From the NCBI GenBank assembly GCA_964497585.1, contig CAZCDS010000034.1, positions 1 to 64,000 of the forward strand: a DNA stretch of 64,000 bases. The letters run 5' to 3'. A program made the position numbers and the translations under genes. Origin of the DNA: CAZCDS01 sp964497585 (GTDB taxonomy: Bacteria; Desulfobacterota; Desulfomonilia; Desulfomonilales; Desulfomonilaceae). The notes below the pieces were generated by a model that was given only the letters and a program-made list of their open reading frames with translations, had not been told where the DNA came from and did not search any database. This document shows positions 63,612-64,000 of the stretch, one piece after another. Position 1 is the first letter of the stretch. The number at the start of each line of letters is the position of its first letter.

Positions 63612-64000
63612 ATGTGCGGAATACTAGGCGTCTGGGGCGAGGACACGAGACCCGACCTGAACGATATGTTAATGAGCTTGCGTCACCGGGGTCCCGATGC
63701 GCAAGGCACTTTTGAAGGTGCGGCAGGCATACTCGGTCACCGGCGCCTCTCCATCATGGATCCCACCGGAGGAGATCAACCGATCTACAATGAATCAGGT
63801 TCCAAGGTCGTCATTGCCAACGGCGAGATCTACAATTTCCGTGAGTTGAAACGGAACCTGACTCAGCAGCACACGTTCCTGACGGATTCCGATACGGAGG
63901 CTCTCGTCCACGGTTACGAGGAGCACGGTGTATCGCTGGTCAATGAGCTTGACGGCATGTTCGCCTTTGCCATAGCCGACGGATCCGATCTCTTTGTAGC
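63612..64000 (+). CDS. Asparagine synthetase (glutamine-hydrolysing), N-terminal part, truncated by window
   Basis: Only the first 129 residues are present. The N-terminus MCGILGVWG has the nucleophile Cys, and LRHRGPDAQGTF, GHRRLSIMDPTGGDQP and IANGEIYNFRELK are the standard glutaminase motifs. The gene continues past the window, so the synthetase domain cannot be checked. ATG with GAGGA upstream. It is probably co-transcribed with the Cys-less paralogue and may supply it with ammonia or act on a different substrate. Confidence 0.93.
   Translation, partial: MCGILGVWGEDTRPDLNDMLMSLRHRGPDAQGTFEGAAGILGHRRLSIMDPTGGDQPIYNESGSKVVIANGEIYNFRELKRNLTQQHTFLTDSDTEALVHGYEEHGVSLVNELDGMFAFAIADGSDLFV

Noticed and set aside
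1..64000. tRNA and rRNA genes
   Set aside because: No T-arm/acceptor pattern or rRNA segment was recognised by eye; a scan by a dedicated program would be needed to be sure.

Overview
The window looks like a chromosomal segment of an anaerobic, corrinoid-using deltaproteobacterium (Desulfobacterota; a Desulfomonile- or Syntrophobacter-like lineage is my guess, not proven). The reasons are a ThiS/MoaD-like protein next to what may be an oxidoreductase tail, two B12-binding radical SAM proteins, a PagL-type lipid A deacylase and Lnt (Gram-negative envelope), and a Pyl-free MttB-type corrinoid methyltransferase cluster. Gene density is high. No rRNA, tRNA, CRISPR array, insertion sequence or phage gene was recognised. 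Layout: (1) 1-470, the end of one gene and a small ThiS/MoaD-like carrier. (2) 621-8657, a minus-strand cluster of a polytopic membrane protein, two B12-binding radical SAM enzymes, two GT2 glycosyltransferases, a SAM methyltransferase and a DUF2304 protein, several with overlapping stop/start codons; it looks like a cell-surface glycan or lipid pathway. (3) 8658-9774, over 1 kb without a convincing gene. (4) 9775-15174, a SPOR protein, ArgS, a small Cys-rich protein, two uncharacterised proteins and a PagL-like outer-membrane enzyme. (5) 15468-19922, a plus-strand operon corC-like/lnt/AI-2E-family/rsmI in which each stop overlaps the next start by ATGA. (6) 20090-22132, a DUF488 protein and a tandemly duplicated ~129-aa protein. 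(7) 22313-28694, an RND pump with its adaptor, AsnA and a Rieske protein. (8) 28982-48650, about 20 kb holding five consecutive giant paralogues (zinc ribbon, class III cyclase, AAA/STAND-type ATPase, TPR) plus a sixth cyclase with TolB-like and TPR domains. (9) 48797-54267, a DMT transporter, an HD-like protein, an NAPE-PLD-like metallohydrolase, an ankyrin/phosphodiester-glycosidase-like protein and a DUF89 protein. (10) 54623-64000, a MarR regulator and a corrinoid methyltransferase operon ending in two asparagine-synthetase-like genes; the last runs off the window. Two regions stand out. The cyclase array keeps a conserved N-terminal ~700 residues and changes its C-terminal TPR sensor. Three of the four junctions between the giant genes still carry an out-of-gene copy of the ancestral C-terminal tail, one of them frameshifted, and the cyclase domains contain 100-120 bp tracts identical between different neighbours. 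This is direct sequence evidence of tail replacement and gene conversion. The methyltransferase cluster combines a reductive-activation protein, two different MttB homologues, a pterin-dependent methyltransferase and a corrinoid protein with a SAM methyltransferase and an AsnB-like enzyme whose catalytic Cys is Gly. That set does not match a plain methylamine or betaine catabolic operon and may make or remodel an unknown amide or methylated metabolite.
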